Below are positions 32,918-42,636 of a stretch of 64,000 bases of DNA, one piece after another. The notes beneath the pieces were generated by a model, which ran no database searches, was not told the DNA's origin, and worked only from the letters and a program-made list of their open reading frames with translations. The DNA comes from Oscillospiraceae bacterium. GTDB lineage: Bacteria > Bacillota > Clostridia > Oscillospirales > Oscillospiraceae. The DNA lies in contig JAFQGT010000006.1 of assembly GCA_017415425.1 (NCBI GenBank), positions 121,449 to 185,448 of the forward strand, read 5' to 3'. The position numbers and the translations under genes were made by a program. The stretch's first letter is position 1; the number at the start of each line of letters is the position of its first letter.

Positions 32918-33659
32918 AGGCCTTTACTTTTTTGGAACCCTTAAGGAATCGGAGCGAGCCGGGAATGTCACACAGAAAACTCAGCAGTGCCAGCACCAGC
33001 AGTGCAAACACCGACAATGTGATCCACTGGGGTACGCCGGGGATCACAAAGGGCATACCGCTGCGGAAGAACATATAGTCTCCGGTAAAACCCAGCAGCC
33101 GGTCGATACCTTCGCAGTTGACAAGGTGAATGAGACACCCGGCAATCACCCAGCCGTAATGCTTCAGGGTGGGGCGGTATGTACCGATGATAAGCTCGGT
33201 TGCCGGGATCAGCAGAAGTCCCGTGTGCTGCAGGATGCTCTTGAGAATGGGGAAGACCAGCACATTGGAGGAGAAGATCCCGTCCGGCAGGGCGAAGGTC
33301 AAAACGCCACCCACAAAGCCAAACAGGTAGAATAGCTTTTTCAGCTTATATAGCTTCAGCAGGGCAGCCAGGGGGATCAAAATACCGCCCAGATTGCAGG
33401 GGTAGGTGGGCCACCAGCACAAAATGGAGTCGCCCTTAATAAACAGATAGATCAGCCGCCAAAGGATCTCAAATCCCAACTGGAAGATACTGACCGCCAC
33501 CAAGAATTTACGGCAGCGCCCGGGGTTTTTCCGATTGCAAAGGCAATAAACTACGGCGGCAAAGAAAACAATCAAAACCGCAGCCAAGGAGTACCAGTGA
33601 ATGGAAGTGTACATATATTCTCCCGGTGTTCCCATATCACCAATGAGCCAGCGGATCAT
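32916..33659 (-). CDS. YwaF/TIGR02206-like membrane protein
   Basis: 247 residues with about seven membrane helices. The motif WWPTYPCNLGGILIPLAALL in the third helix and HTGLLLIPATELIIG with LKHYGWVIAGCLIHLVNCEG in later helices fit the TIGR02206/YwaF group of Firmicutes membrane proteins. Function is unknown. It begins MIRWLIGDMGTPGEYMYTS with AGGAGGCGATCGTT upstream, and is a single-gene unit between two terminators. Confidence 0.8.
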   Translation of the reverse strand: MIRWLIGDMGTPGEYMYTSIHWYSLAAVLIVFFAAVVYCLCNRKNPGRCRKFLVAVSIFQLGFEILWRLIYLFIKGDSILCWWPTYPCNLGGILIPLAALLKLYKLKKLFYLFGFVGGVLTFALPDGIFSSNVLVFPILKSILQHTGLLLIPATELIIGTYRPTLKHYGWVIAGCLIHLVNCEGIDRLLGFTGDYMFFRSGMPFVIPGVPQWITLSVFALLVLALLSFLCDIPGSLRFLKGSKKVKA

Positions 33660-33727
33660 AACGATCGCCTCCTGAAAAAAGATTATTTATATAATACTGC
33701 TGCTTCTTTGCATAGTCAATACTCGAC

Positions 33728-33757
33728 AAAAAAGACCGCCCATTGGGCGGTCTTTTG
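33728..33757. terminator. intrinsic terminator after fba
   Basis: AAAAGACCGCCC stem with ATT loop and symmetrical A and T runs; it closes fba on the minus strand. Confidence 0.88.
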
Positions 33758-33771
33758 CTATGGATGGGGAA

Positions 33772-34740
33772 TCAGGCCTTGCCGGCGCAGCCCAGAACGT
33801 TGATCAGCTTGTGACGAACGATCTCCTTGATGTTGGCGCGGGCGGGCTTCAGGTACTGACGGGGGTCGAAGTGAGAGGGATTATCGTTGAAGTACTTACG
33901 AACAGTGCCGGTCAGTGCCAGACGCAGGTCGGAGTCGATGTTGATCTTACATACGGACAGGGAAGCGGCCTTGCGCAGCTGCTCCTCGGGCACGCCGATG
34001 GCGTTGGGCATCTTGCCGCCGTTCTCATTGACCATCTTTACGAAGTCCTGGGGAACGGAGGAGGAGCCGTGCAGAACGATGGGGAAGCCGGGCAGACGCT
34101 TGGTGACTTCTTCCAGAACGTCAAAGCGCAGTGCAGGAGGAACCAGAATGCCCTGCTCGTTGACGGTGCACTGCTCGGGAGTGAACTTATAAGCGCCGTG
34201 GCTGGTGCCGATGGCGATTGCCAGAGAGTCACAACCGGTGCGGGTCACGAACTCTTCCACTTCTTCGGGACGGGTGTAGGAAGCAGCCTCAGCGGACACA
34301 TTCACATCGTCCTCGATGCCGGCCAGGGAGCCCAGCTCAGCCTCAACAACCACGCCGTGGTCGTGAGCATACTCCACCACCTTCTTGGTGATCTCGATGT
34401 TCTCCTCGAAGGAGTGAGAGGAAGCGTCGATCATAACGGAGGTGAAGCCGCCGTCGATGCAGGACTTACAGGTCTCGAAGGAATCACCGTGGTCCAGATG
34501 CAGAGCAATGGGGATGTTGGGGCACTCAATGACAGCAGCCTCAACCAGCTTCACCAGGTAGGTGGGGTTGGCGTACTGACGGGCGCCCTTGGAAACCTGC
34601 AGGATTACGGGAGCGTTCTCCTCGCGGCAGGCTTCGGTGATGCCCTGAACGATCTCCATATTGTTGACGTTGAATGCGCCGACTGCATAACCGCCGTCGT
34701 AAGCTTTCTTGAACATTTCGGTTGTAGTAACAAGAGCCAT
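33772..34740 (-). CDS. fba: class II fructose-bisphosphate aldolase
   Basis: 322 residues. Zinc ligands and active-site motifs: IALHLDHGDSFETCKSCIDGGFTSVMIDASS, VEAELGSLAGIED, AIGTSHGAYKF, FPIVLHGSSSVPQDFVK and CKINIDSDLRLA. It interconverts fructose-1,6-bisphosphate with the triose phosphates in glycolysis and gluconeogenesis. The Zn-dependent class II type is usual in Clostridia. AGGAATGATTCCAAA precedes the ATG, and a promoter lies at 34795-34822. It is transcribed divergently from the PPi-phosphofructokinase that makes its substrate. Confidence 0.95.
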   Translation of the reverse strand: MALVTTTEMFKKAYDGGYAVGAFNVNNMEIVQGITEACREENAPVILQVSKGARQYANPTYLVKLVEAAVIECPNIPIALHLDHGDSFETCKSCIDGGFTSVMIDASSHSFEENIEITKKVVEYAHDHGVVVEAELGSLAGIEDDVNVSAEAASYTRPEEVEEFVTRTGCDSLAIAIGTSHGAYKFTPEQCTVNEQGILVPPALRFDVLEEVTKRLPGFPIVLHGSSSVPQDFVKMVNENGGKMPNAIGVPEEQLRKAASLSVCKINIDSDLRLALTGTVRKYFNDNPSHFDPRQYLKPARANIKEIVRHKLINVLGCAGKA

Positions 34741-34794
34741 TTTGGAATCATTCCTTTCTTATTTCACGGGAAAACCCGTATTTTTACAGGTACA

Positions 34795-34822
34795 ATTATA
34801 GCACAGTTTTTACCGCTTTCAA
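34795..34822 (-). promoter_or_regulatory. fba promoter
   Basis: Minus-strand TTGAAA (34822-34817), 16 bp, TATAAT (34800-34795). Confidence 0.75.
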
Positions 34823-34916
34823 TATAAATTTTTCAAACAGGCAAATTATATTGGAAATTCACAGTTTTGCCCATTAGACAGGGAAACTTTTTGGGGAAAA
34901 ATATTGGAAATAACTA

Positions 34917-34945
34917 TTTACCTTTCTTTGGAAATGGAGTATAAT
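34917..34945 (+). promoter_or_regulatory. pfp promoter
   Basis: TTTACC (34917-34922), 17 bp, perfect TATAAT (34940-34945), about 50 bases before the start codon. Confidence 0.7.
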
Positions 34946-34993
34946 TGACAGCGAAAATATTTTTATTGCATTTTACAACAAGGAGTGTTTTAT

Positions 34994-36652
34994 ATGACTA
35001 TGTCCCCCCTGCAGCAGGCAAGATACCAGTATCAGCCGAAACTGCCCGGTATGCTTAGAAACGGTATTTCCGAGATCTGTGTAAAAAACGGCGAGCCTAC
35101 CGAGAGTGTAGCGGATCAGGAGAAGATCAAGGCTCTGTTCCCCAACACCTACGGCAAAAATGAGATCACCTTCCAGAAAGGGCAAAATACCTCTACTCCC
35201 AAGAAGCAGGTGGTGGGCGTGATCCTCTCCGGCGGTCAGGCACCCGGCGGTCACAATGTGATCTGCGGACTGTACGATGCGCTGAAAGCCACCAATCAGG
35301 ACAATGTGCTTTACGGCTTCAAGGGCGGTCCCAGCGGTCTGCTGGAGGACAGCTACGTGATCTTTGACGATGCGTACATCGATCAGTTCCGCAACACCGG
35401 CGGATTTGATATCATCGGTTCCGGCCGTACCAAGCTGGAGACCGAGGAGCAGTTTGCCGTAGTGGCAGAAAACTGCAAGAAGCACGGCATTACCGCCATC
35501 GTGATCATCGGCGGTGACGACTCCAATACCAACGCCGCGGTTCTTGCCGAGTACTTTGCTGCCCACAACACCGGCGTGCAGGTGATTGGTTGCCCCAAGA
35601 CCATCGACGGCGACCTGAAAAACGAGGACATCGAGTGCTCCTTCGGTTTCGACACCGCCACTAAGACCTATGCGGAGATCGTAGGCAACATCCAAAGAGA
35701 TGCCAACTCTGCCAAGAAGTACTGGCATTTCGTCAAGGTGATGGGCCGCTCCGCTTCCCACGTGGCACTGGAGACAGCCCTGCAGACCCAGCCCAATATT
35801 TGCTTGATCGGCGAGGAAGTGGCTGCCAAGAAGATGTCTCTGGCCCAGATCGCCGACTACATTGCCGACTCCGTTGCAAACCGCGCCGCAAGAGGCTGGA
35901 ACTTCGGTGTTGCCGTGATCCCCGAGGGCATCGTGGAGTTTGTTCCCGAGTTCTCCGTGCTGATCGCCGAGATCAACGAGCTGCTGGCAGGCAGCAAGGC
36001 CGATGCCTTCAACGCCCTGCCCACTTGGGAAGAGAAGTATGCTTTCATTCAGGCAGGCCTTACCAAGGAGTCTATGGCGGTGTTTGCGGTGCTGCCTCAG
36101 GCCATTCAGCAGCAGCTGTTCCTGGAGCGTGATCCCCACGGCAACGTGCAGGTGAGTCTGATCGAGTCCGAGAAGCTGTTCTCTGCGATGGTCAAGGAGA
36201 ATCTGGCTGCCCGCAAGGCTGCCGGCACCTACAATGGCAAGTTCTCCCCCCTGCATCACTTCCTGGGTTACGAAGGCCGCTGCGCCTTCCCCTCTAACTT
36301 CGATGCAGACTACTGCTACTCCCTGGGCTACAACGCCTTTATGCTGATCCAGTACGGCTACACCGGATACCTGTCCAAGATCTCCAATCTGTCCAAACCT
36401 GCGGAGGAGTGGGTTGCCGGCGGTATGCCCATCACCAAGATGATGAATATGGAACGCCGTCACGGCCACGACAAGCCGGTGATCCGCAAGGCTCTGGTGG
36501 AACTGGACGGCAAGCCCTTTAAGTTCTTCGAGGCCAACCGGGAGGTCTGGGCTGTGGAGACCAACTACGTCTACCCTGGCGCAATTCAGTACTTCGGACC
36601 TTCCCAGGTCTGCGATGTGACCACCCGGACCCTGGCGCTGGAGAAGGGTTGA
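34994..36652 (+). CDS. pfp: pyrophosphate--fructose-6-phosphate 1-phosphotransferase
   Basis: 552 residues, the long form of the phosphofructokinase family. Motifs: [38 protein letters not shown] and [20 protein letters not shown], where GGDD and the Lys of PKTIDGD are the residues associated with use of PPi instead of ATP. Later motifs include [15 protein letters not shown] and GYEGRC. It performs the committed glycolytic step reversibly with pyrophosphate. ATG at 34994 has AAGGAGTG upstream; GTG nine bases earlier is in the site. Confidence 0.94.
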   Translation: MTMSPLQQARYQYQPKLPGMLRNGISEICVKNGEPTESVADQEKIKALFPNTYGKNEITFQKGQNTSTPKKQVVGVILSGGQAPGGHNVICGLYDALKATNQDNVLYGFKGGPSGLLEDSYVIFDDAYIDQFRNTGGFDIIGSGRTKLETEEQFAVVAENCKKHGITAIVIIGGDDSNTNAAVLAEYFAAHNTGVQVIGCPKTIDGDLKNEDIECSFGFDTATKTYAEIVGNIQRDANSAKKYWHFVKVMGRSASHVALETALQTQPNICLIGEEVAAKKMSLAQIADYIADSVANRAARGWNFGVAVIPEGIVEFVPEFSVLIAEINELLAGSKADAFNALPTWEEKYAFIQAGLTKESMAVFAVLPQAIQQQLFLERDPHGNVQVSLIESEKLFSAMVKENLAARKAAGTYNGKFSPLHHFLGYEGRCAFPSNFDADYCYSLGYNAFMLIQYGYTGYLSKISNLSKPAEEWVAGGMPITKMMNMERRHGHDKPVIRKALVELDGKPFKFFEANREVWAVETNYVYPGAIQYFGPSQVCDVTTRTLALEKG

Positions 36653-36678
36653 TCGGTTTCGCTGCTACCATAAAATAG

Positions 36679-36717
36679 AAGAACCCTCCCTGTGCTTTTC
36701 GCATAGGGAGGGTTCTT
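36679..36717 (+). terminator. hairpin after pfp
   Basis: Seventeen-base imperfect-free stem AAGAACCCTCCCTGTGC paired with GCATAGGGAGGGTTCTT (one mismatch), but no clear T-run; a likely terminator or 3'-stabilising hairpin. Confidence 0.6.
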
Positions 36718-36718
36718 G

Positions 36719-36905
36719 TGTATAAGGTTAAGGGAACGCCATACTTTCTCACCGGCGAGAAAGTATGCAAAGAGCCGCCGGGGAACGTTTCGTATGTTCC
36801 CCGGACTCCTCCAATGACCAAAGAGGAAAACGCACATACACAGAAAAAGAATTACATTTCCTGCGCTTTCCCCTTTGGAATCCCCTTTGGAAGGTGGTGT
36901 TTGTG
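36719..36905. repeat. structured intergenic repeat-like segment
   Basis: Two perfect hairpins in a row: CATACTTTCTC / GAGAAAGTATG (36740-36767) and CCGGGGAAC / GTTCCCCGG (36778-36804), then a short direct repeat CCCCTTTGGAA near 36871 and 36885. No gene is visible. Looks like a mobile or interspersed repeat unit, which cannot be confirmed from one copy. Confidence 0.4.
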
Positions 36906-36907
36906 TT

Positions 36908-37861
36908 CTATTGGCTATCCTCCTGGGGCAGGGGCTTGGTTCTTTTCTTTGCCCGCTTGCGCCGGGCAGAGCGCAGCCACAGGATCAGCACCACCAGCAC
37001 AGCGCCGATCAGCAGGAAATAGGGAAGACCGGTGATCAGGAAAATGGCAAATTCCTCAGCGGTGTGGCCCAGATCCTGCAGATTCTCCTTCAGACCGTTT
37101 ACGATCCGCTGCCAGAAGGTCTCTTCCTCCTGCACGACGGTGTACTCCCGGACTTCGGTTATGGTAAGACGGATGGTGGCGTAGTTTACCAAATTGTCGT
37201 ACAGCCGCAGCTGGGAGGTCACCTGCTCCAGTTCTGAGCGAACATTGGTCAGCTGGGAGTCGATCTTCAGCAGGTCTTCCATTGTTTCGGCCTGTTCCAG
37301 CAGCTCCAAAAGACGGGTCTGCTGGGCTTCTAAAGCCTTGATCCTGCTTTCGGTAGCCACATACTGCAGAGAAATATCGTCCACATCCTCGTTGGAGGAG
37401 ATGATGTTGGAAGTATCCCCGATATGGAGGACAAACTGGTCAACCTTTTCCGCGGGGATGCGGATAGTCAAATTGCCGTGGCGGTACACCCGGTTGGCGT
37501 AGGCGCTGCCCCGGTAGACATTCTTCTGCTCCACATAGCCGCCTAATTCCTGGGTGCGGGCCTCTACATTGGTCAGTAACTGATCCAGATCCTCGGTTTC
37601 TGTTTCCAGAGCCAGGGTGCGGATCAGTTTTTGATTGTGGGGGATGCTGCCGGCGGTACTGCCGGATTCGGCGCTGTCGCTTTCATACTTAGGATATTCT
37701 GCCTCCGGCTTGGAGACGGCAACAGAATCCTCTGTGACATAGCCAAGATCGCTGCTGCCGTTCCAGTAAGCGTCGTTGGCAACAGCCTTGCGGCCGCAGC
37801 CGCAGAATAGGGAGAGGATCATTAGAACGATCAAGGTCAATACGAAATAATTTCTTTTCAT
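36908..37861 (-). CDS. DUF4349 domain-containing lipoprotein
   Basis: 317 residues. Lipoprotein signal MKRNYFVLTLIVLMILSLFC with lipid-modified Cys in FCGCG, a Ser/Glu linker, the DUF4349 core (about 75-265: LIRTLALETETEDLDQLL ... NLTIRIPAEKVDQFVLHI ... RIKALEAQQTRLLELLEQAETMEDLLKI, partly coiled coil), one C-terminal membrane helix (YFLLIGAVLVVLILWL) and a basic tail. Surface protein of unknown function. Lies 37 bases downstream of hemW on the same strand. Confidence 0.88.
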   Translation of the reverse strand: MKRNYFVLTLIVLMILSLFCGCGRKAVANDAYWNGSSDLGYVTEDSVAVSKPEAEYPKYESDSAESGSTAGSIPHNQKLIRTLALETETEDLDQLLTNVEARTQELGGYVEQKNVYRGSAYANRVYRHGNLTIRIPAEKVDQFVLHIGDTSNIISSNEDVDDISLQYVATESRIKALEAQQTRLLELLEQAETMEDLLKIDSQLTNVRSELEQVTSQLRLYDNLVNYATIRLTITEVREYTVVQEEETFWQRIVNGLKENLQDLGHTAEEFAIFLITGLPYFLLIGAVLVVLILWLRSARRKRAKKRTKPLPQEDSQ

Positions 37862-37898
37862 AGCGTTCCTCCTTAGAAACGATCGGCAGGTAAGCCGG

Positions 37899-39071
37899 TC
37901 AGTTTTGCTCCTGTATCAGAAGCAGATCGGAAATGATACTGTTGGACAGCAGGAATCCGTTGGGGGTCAAGTGCCAACGACCGTCAAAAGTCTTGGTGGC
38001 CAGACCTCGCTCCTTGCATTGGATCAGATTCCGCTCCAACGGTGCGAAGGGAAGCAGGTATTTCTTTTCGTATTCTTTGGGGTCGATGCCGGAGACTGTC
38101 CGCAGACGCATCATCAGATATTCGCCTGCCCGCTCCCGGGGGGCGATGGTCTGCACATCCTGCAGCACCGGTTTGCCGGTCTTCATATTGCGGATGTACC
38201 CCTCCAGATCACGGATGATGGTAAACCGCTGGCCGCCGAAGTCGGAGCTGGCATTGGGGCCAAAGCCCAAATAGGGGTCGCCGTTCCAGTACTTCAGATT
38301 GTGGCGGGACACATTGCCTTTTCGGCAGAAATTGGAGATCTCATACTGCCGGTAGCCGTGCCGCCCAAGGATCTCAATAGCTGACAGGTACATATCCGCC
38401 TGGGTGTCATCGTCCGCCAAATTACAGAATTCCCGGTATTCGTAAAGGGGAGTACCCTCCTCAACCTTCAGACCGTAACAGCTGATATGCTCCGGCTGGA
38501 GCTTCAGCACATTGGCAAGGGTCTTCTCCCAATCCTGCAGGCTTTGACCCGGCAGACCGTACATCAGATCCAACGACAGATTCTTAAAGCCGAATCTGCG
38601 GATCCGGTTTACCGCGGACACCGCCTGGGCGTAGTTGTGGGGACGGCCGATCTTTTTCAGGATATTGTCGTCGTCGCACTGGATGCCCAGGCTGACCCGG
38701 TTGAAGCCCTCGCTACGCAGCCGCCGCAGCAGACGGTCGGATACGGAGTCCGGATTGGCCTCGAAGGAGATCTCTGCAGAGGAGGATACCTTGAAGGATT
38801 TGCGGATGGTGGTGAGGATCGCAGCCATACCGTCTGCGCCAAAAAAGCTGGGGGTGCCGCCGCCGAAATAGATGGTGTCCACCACATAGTCCGGAGCCAG
38901 GATACCGGCCTCCTTAATATGGGTGCAGACCGCATCTTGATAGCCGTCCAGCAGCCGATCGTTCTTCTCTGTTACGGAGTAGAAGTCACAGTATTGGCAC
39001 TTGCTGCGGCAAAAGGGTACGTGAATGTAAATTCCCAGTGGGATTTTGTGTTTTTTGGCGAATAAAGGCAT
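37899..39071 (-). CDS. hemW: HemW-type radical SAM protein
   Basis: 390 residues. Radical SAM Cys triad CRSKCQYCDF at about residues 22-29, preceded by IPLGIYIHVPFC, then YFGGGTPSFFG and SLGIQCDDDNILKKIGRPHNYAQAV, as in the HemW/HemN-like group. HemW proteins bind haem and act as haem chaperones; older annotations call them coproporphyrinogen oxidase. Follows lepA by about 100 bases, the order found in many Firmicutes. Confidence 0.93.
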   Translation of the reverse strand: MPLFAKKHKIPLGIYIHVPFCRSKCQYCDFYSVTEKNDRLLDGYQDAVCTHIKEAGILAPDYVVDTIYFGGGTPSFFGADGMAAILTTIRKSFKVSSSAEISFEANPDSVSDRLLRRLRSEGFNRVSLGIQCDDDNILKKIGRPHNYAQAVSAVNRIRRFGFKNLSLDLMYGLPGQSLQDWEKTLANVLKLQPEHISCYGLKVEEGTPLYEYREFCNLADDDTQADMYLSAIEILGRHGYRQYEISNFCRKGNVSRHNLKYWNGDPYLGFGPNASSDFGGQRFTIIRDLEGYIRNMKTGKPVLQDVQTIAPRERAGEYLMMRLRTVSGIDPKEYEKKYLLPFAPLERNLIQCKERGLATKTFDGRWHLTPNGFLLSNSIISDLLLIQEQN

Positions 39072-39169
39072 TGGCGATCTCCTTGAAAAGAAACGCCTTC
39101 ACTGTATAAGACGAGAAAAGGGTTTCTTCATTACATAAAATGGAAAAAATTTTAGTGGGGCATCCCGAT

Positions 39170-40978
39170 TCAATCTTCATCTAACTTGAGCACGGCCATA
39201 AAGGCTTCCGAGGGGACAGACACGGTGCCGAAGGTACGCATCCGCTTCTTGCCCTCTTTTTGCTTCTCCAGCAGCTTCTTCTTACGGGTGTTGTCGCCGA
39301 CGGAGCACTTGGCCAGCACATCTTTCCGCAGGGCCTTGATGGTCTCCCGGGCGATGATCTTACCGCCGATAGCTGCCTGCACCGGGATCTCAAACTGGGC
39401 GCGGGGGATGTTCTCCTTCAGCCGTTCACAGATCTTCCGGGCTCTGGGGTAGGCGTTGTCCGCAAAGAGGATAAAGCTCAGGGCGTCCACAATGTCGCCA
39501 TTGAGGAGAATATCCAGCTTCACCAGCTTGGAGGGACGGTAGCCGATCAGCTCGTAGTCCAGGCTGCCGTAGCCCCGGGTGCGGGATTTCAGCGCGTCAA
39601 AAAAGTCGTAAATGATCTCGTTGAGGGGCATCTCATAGTGCAATTCTACCCGATTGGCATCCAGATAGACCATATCCTTGAATTCGCCCCGGCGGGAGGT
39701 TGCCAAGTCCATAATGTTGCCTACATATTCCTGAGGCGCCATCAGATTGACCTTCACAAAAGGCTCTTCCGCCAGCTGGATCTCCATAGGATCGGGATAG
39801 TCCAGGGGGTTGTCCACCATCAGCACCGTGCCATCCAGCTTGGTGACCCGATAGCTGACGTTGGGGGCGGTGGTGATCAGATCCAGATTGTACTCCCGTT
39901 CCAGCCGCTCCTGAATGATCTCCATATGCAGAAGACCCAGGAAACCGCAACGGAAACCGAAGCCCAGGGCGATGGAGCTTTCCAGTTCATAGACAAAGGA
40001 TGCGTCGTTCAGCTTCAGCTTTTCCAGCGCCTCCCGCAGATCCTGGTACTTGGCACCGTCAGCGGGATACACGCCGGAGAACACCATCGGCTGCACCGGG
40101 CGGTAGCCGGGCAGGGGAGTGGTGGCAGGATTTTCCACGGAAGTGATGGTGTCACCTACCTGGGTGTCTGCCACGGTCTTGATGGAGGCGGTGATGTAGC
40201 CTACCTCGCCGGCGCCCAAAGCGTCTCTGGGGGTGAGACCTCTGGGATTCATCGTGCCCACTTCTACCACCTTGTAGGTAGCGCCGGTGGCCATCATTTT
40301 AATATCCATACCCGCCCGGACAGTACCCTCCTTGATCCGGGTATAGACGATGACGCCCCGGTAGGAGTCGTACACACTGTCAAAGATCAGTGCCTGCAAA
40401 GGGGCATTCCGGTCGCCCTTGGGTGCGGGGACATCTCGCACGATCATCTCCAGAACGGAATGGATGTTAATGCCGTTTTTGGCGGAGATCTCCGGGGCAT
40501 CCTCTGCCGGGACGCAGATGATATCCTCGATCTCCTGCTTCACCTCCTGGGGTCTGGCGGAGGGCAGATCGATCTTGTTGATCACCGGCAAGACCTCAAG
40601 GCCTGCGTCGGTGGCCAAGAAGGTGTTGGCTAGGGTCTGGGCTTCCACGCCCTGAGAGGCATCTACCACCAGCACCGCGCCTTCGCAGGCGGCCAGTGAC
40701 CGGGATACCTCATAATTAAAGTCCACGTGACCCGGGGTGTCGATCAGATTTAGAGCATAAACTTCACCGTCATCAGCTTGGTAAGTCAGCTGAACAGCGG
40801 TGGCTTTGATGGTGATACCACGCTCCCGCTCCAAGTCCATAGAGTCGAGGATCTGATCCTCCATCTCCCGCTGGTCGATTGCCGCGCATTCCTCCAGCAG
40901 CCGGTCTGCCAGGGTGGATTTGCCGTGGTCAATATGGGCGATAATGGAAAAATTACGAATTTTGGAAAGGTCTGTCAT
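39170..40978 (-). CDS. lepA: elongation factor 4 (LepA)
   Basis: 602 residues. Translational GTPase: [17 protein letters not shown] (G1), [14 protein letters not shown] (G2), [20 protein letters not shown] (G3), NKIDLPSA (G4), plus the LepA-specific C-terminal domain [31 protein letters not shown] ending [21 protein letters not shown]. It acts on stalled or back-translocated ribosomes. ATG at 40978 has GAGGTG upstream. Together with hemW it forms the usual pair. Confidence 0.95.
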   Translation of the reverse strand: MTDLSKIRNFSIIAHIDHGKSTLADRLLEECAAIDQREMEDQILDSMDLERERGITIKATAVQLTYQADDGEVYALNLIDTPGHVDFNYEVSRSLAACEGAVLVVDASQGVEAQTLANTFLATDAGLEVLPVINKIDLPSARPQEVKQEIEDIICVPAEDAPEISAKNGINIHSVLEMIVRDVPAPKGDRNAPLQALIFDSVYDSYRGVIVYTRIKEGTVRAGMDIKMMATGATYKVVEVGTMNPRGLTPRDALGAGEVGYITASIKTVADTQVGDTITSVENPATTPLPGYRPVQPMVFSGVYPADGAKYQDLREALEKLKLNDASFVYELESSIALGFGFRCGFLGLLHMEIIQERLEREYNLDLITTAPNVSYRVTKLDGTVLMVDNPLDYPDPMEIQLAEEPFVKVNLMAPQEYVGNIMDLATSRRGEFKDMVYLDANRVELHYEMPLNEIIYDFFDALKSRTRGYGSLDYELIGYRPSKLVKLDILLNGDIVDALSFILFADNAYPRARKICERLKENIPRAQFEIPVQAAIGGKIIARETIKALRKDVLAKCSVGDNTRKKKLLEKQKEGKKRMRTFGTVSVPSEAFMAVLKLDED

Positions 40979-41164
40979 AAGATACACCTCAAATCAGAAT
41001 CCAAGCGGTGGGCACAACACCCCACTCTATCAGTATTTTGATATTATACTGAATTTTCAGAAAAAAGTAAACTGTATGTTTTGCCGGATTTCGGGGAATA
41101 CTGTATTTCGCCACGACAAAAAACGCCTAAAGCTTCGATTTTTGAAAATATTTTTGCAAAACCC

Positions 41165-41193
41165 TTGTCAAAACAGCAAATTCAAGGTATAGT
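41165..41193 (+). promoter_or_regulatory. rpoD promoter
   Basis: TTGTCA (41165-41170), 17 bp, TATAGT (41188-41193). Confidence 0.8.
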
Positions 41194-41236
41194 CTAACGG
41201 CGTGAAAAAATAAAAAACATAAAGAGGGATTGTACT

Positions 41237-42469
41237 ATGACTACCGCCAAAAAACCTGCCAGAAGCCCTGAAGAGGTACAGGCTGCGCTGCAGAAGCTGA
41301 TCGATCAGGCGCGAAAGGAAGGTATGATCCGGGCAACAGAGCTGCACAGCCATCTGGAGATGCTGGATCTGACCCCTGAAAAAATTGAAGAGATCTACGA
41401 CAATCTGGATGCAATGAATATTCAAGTGGTCAGCGCCGAGCTGGATCTGGAACTGGACGACGATATGGATTCTCTGGTTGGGGACGATCTGGATCTGGTG
41501 GACGTGGAAGAGGAAGATCTCATTGACCCGGTGGATCTGGAACTGGACGACGATATGGATTCTCTGGTTGGGGACGATCTGGATCTGGTGGACGTGGAAG
41601 AGGAAGATCTCATTGACCCGGTGGATCTGGCTGCCGAGTATAATCTGGATGACCCGGTGCGGATGTACCTGAAAGAGATCGGACAGATCAAACTGCTCAG
41701 TGTGGAAGAAGAAGTGGAGCTGGCCAAACGGGTCTCCGAGGGAGATCAGGAAGCTAAAAATAAGCTTACCGAGGCGAATCTCCGGCTGGTGGTTTCTATC
41801 GCTAAGAAGTACTCCGGCCGCGGCCTGCACATTCTGGATCTGATCCAGGAGGGCAATACGGGCCTGATCCGTGCCGTGGATAAATTTGACTGGACAAAGG
41901 GAAACAAGTTCTCTACATATGCTACCTGGTGGATCCGGCAGGCCATCACTCGTGCCATTGCCGACCAGGCAAGAACCATTCGTGTTCCCGTGCATATGGT
42001 GGAGGTTATCAATAAGGCTACCCGCTGCAACCGGAAGCTGGTGCAGGAATTGGGCCGTGAGCCTACCGTAGAGGAGATCGCAGCAGAGCTGGGTCTGCCT
42101 GTGGAGAAGATCATCGAGGCCAACCGTACCGCTGCCGATACCCTGTCTCTGGACACCCCTGTAGGCGACGAGGAAGATACCTCCATCGGCTCCTTTGTGG
42201 AGGACGAGCGGACTCCCGGTCCCGCCGACGCTACCTCCAATGCCCTGCTTGCTGAGGCACTGAAGGAGATCCTGGATACCCTTACCGAGCGGGAGGCGGA
42301 TGTGCTGCGGATGCGCTTCGGTATGCACGACGGCCGTACCCACACCTTGGAAGAGGTGGGTCAGATCTTCGGTGTCACCCGTGAACGGATCCGTCAGATC
42401 GAGAACAAGGCCATCCGGAAGCTCCGCCACCCCAGCAGAGCGAAAAAAATCAAGGACTTTTATTGTTAA
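41237..42469 (+). CDS. rpoD: RNA polymerase primary sigma factor RpoD
   Basis: 410 residues. Region 1.1-like helical N-terminus ([20 protein letters not shown]), an unusually long acidic stretch (about 70-135) made of two identical 30-residue units, then region 1.2 ([22 protein letters not shown]), region 2 ([20 protein letters not shown] ... [20 protein letters not shown]), region 3, and region 4 with [20 protein letters not shown]. It directs transcription of housekeeping genes. AAAGAGGG lies before the ATG. The duplicated acidic unit sits between regions 1.1 and 1.2 and does not touch the DNA-binding parts. Confidence 0.96.
   Translation: MTTAKKPARSPEEVQAALQKLIDQARKEGMIRATELHSHLEMLDLTPEKIEEIYDNLDAMNIQVVSAELDLELDDDMDSLVGDDLDLVDVEEEDLIDPVDLELDDDMDSLVGDDLDLVDVEEEDLIDPVDLAAEYNLDDPVRMYLKEIGQIKLLSVEEEVELAKRVSEGDQEAKNKLTEANLRLVVSIAKKYSGRGLHILDLIQEGNTGLIRAVDKFDWTKGNKFSTYATWWIRQAITRAIADQARTIRVPVHMVEVINKATRCNRKLVQELGREPTVEEIAAELGLPVEKIIEANRTAADTLSLDTPVGDEEDTSIGSFVEDERTPGPADATSNALLAEALKEILDTLTEREADVLRMRFGMHDGRTHTLEEVGQIFGVTRERIRQIENKAIRKLRHPSRAKKIKDFYC
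41444..41623 (+). repeat. exact 90-bp tandem duplication within rpoD
   Basis: Positions 41444-41533 and 41534-41623 are identical; a further seven bases of the unit follow. Each unit encodes 30 residues of Asp/Glu-rich sequence beginning [20 protein letters not shown] (frame of rpoD). Identity at synonymous positions implies a recent event. Confidence 0.95.
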
Positions 42470-42473
42470 TTGG

Positions 42474-42504
42474 AACAACCCCCGGAGTACCGGGGGTTGT
42501 TTTG
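42474..42504 (+). terminator. intrinsic terminator after rpoD
   Basis: Stem AACAACCCCCGG / CCGGGGGTTGTT with AGTA-type loop and T-run. Confidence 0.88.
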
Positions 42505-42636
42505 GTATAAAAACAGAAATGGAAGATAATGAAAAAGATGACGCATTTCCTGTTTCTGGAGTTCTGTTTCTTGCTTTTATAGGCTAGTTGTGGTAAGATA
42601 ATCTTAAGCTACAGAATACAGAAAGGAGGCGGTATT

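Noticed and set aside
41444-41623. CRISPR-like direct repeat
   Set aside because: Two contiguous in-frame units within rpoD with no spacers; it is a coding tandem duplication. No CRISPR array was seen anywhere in the window.
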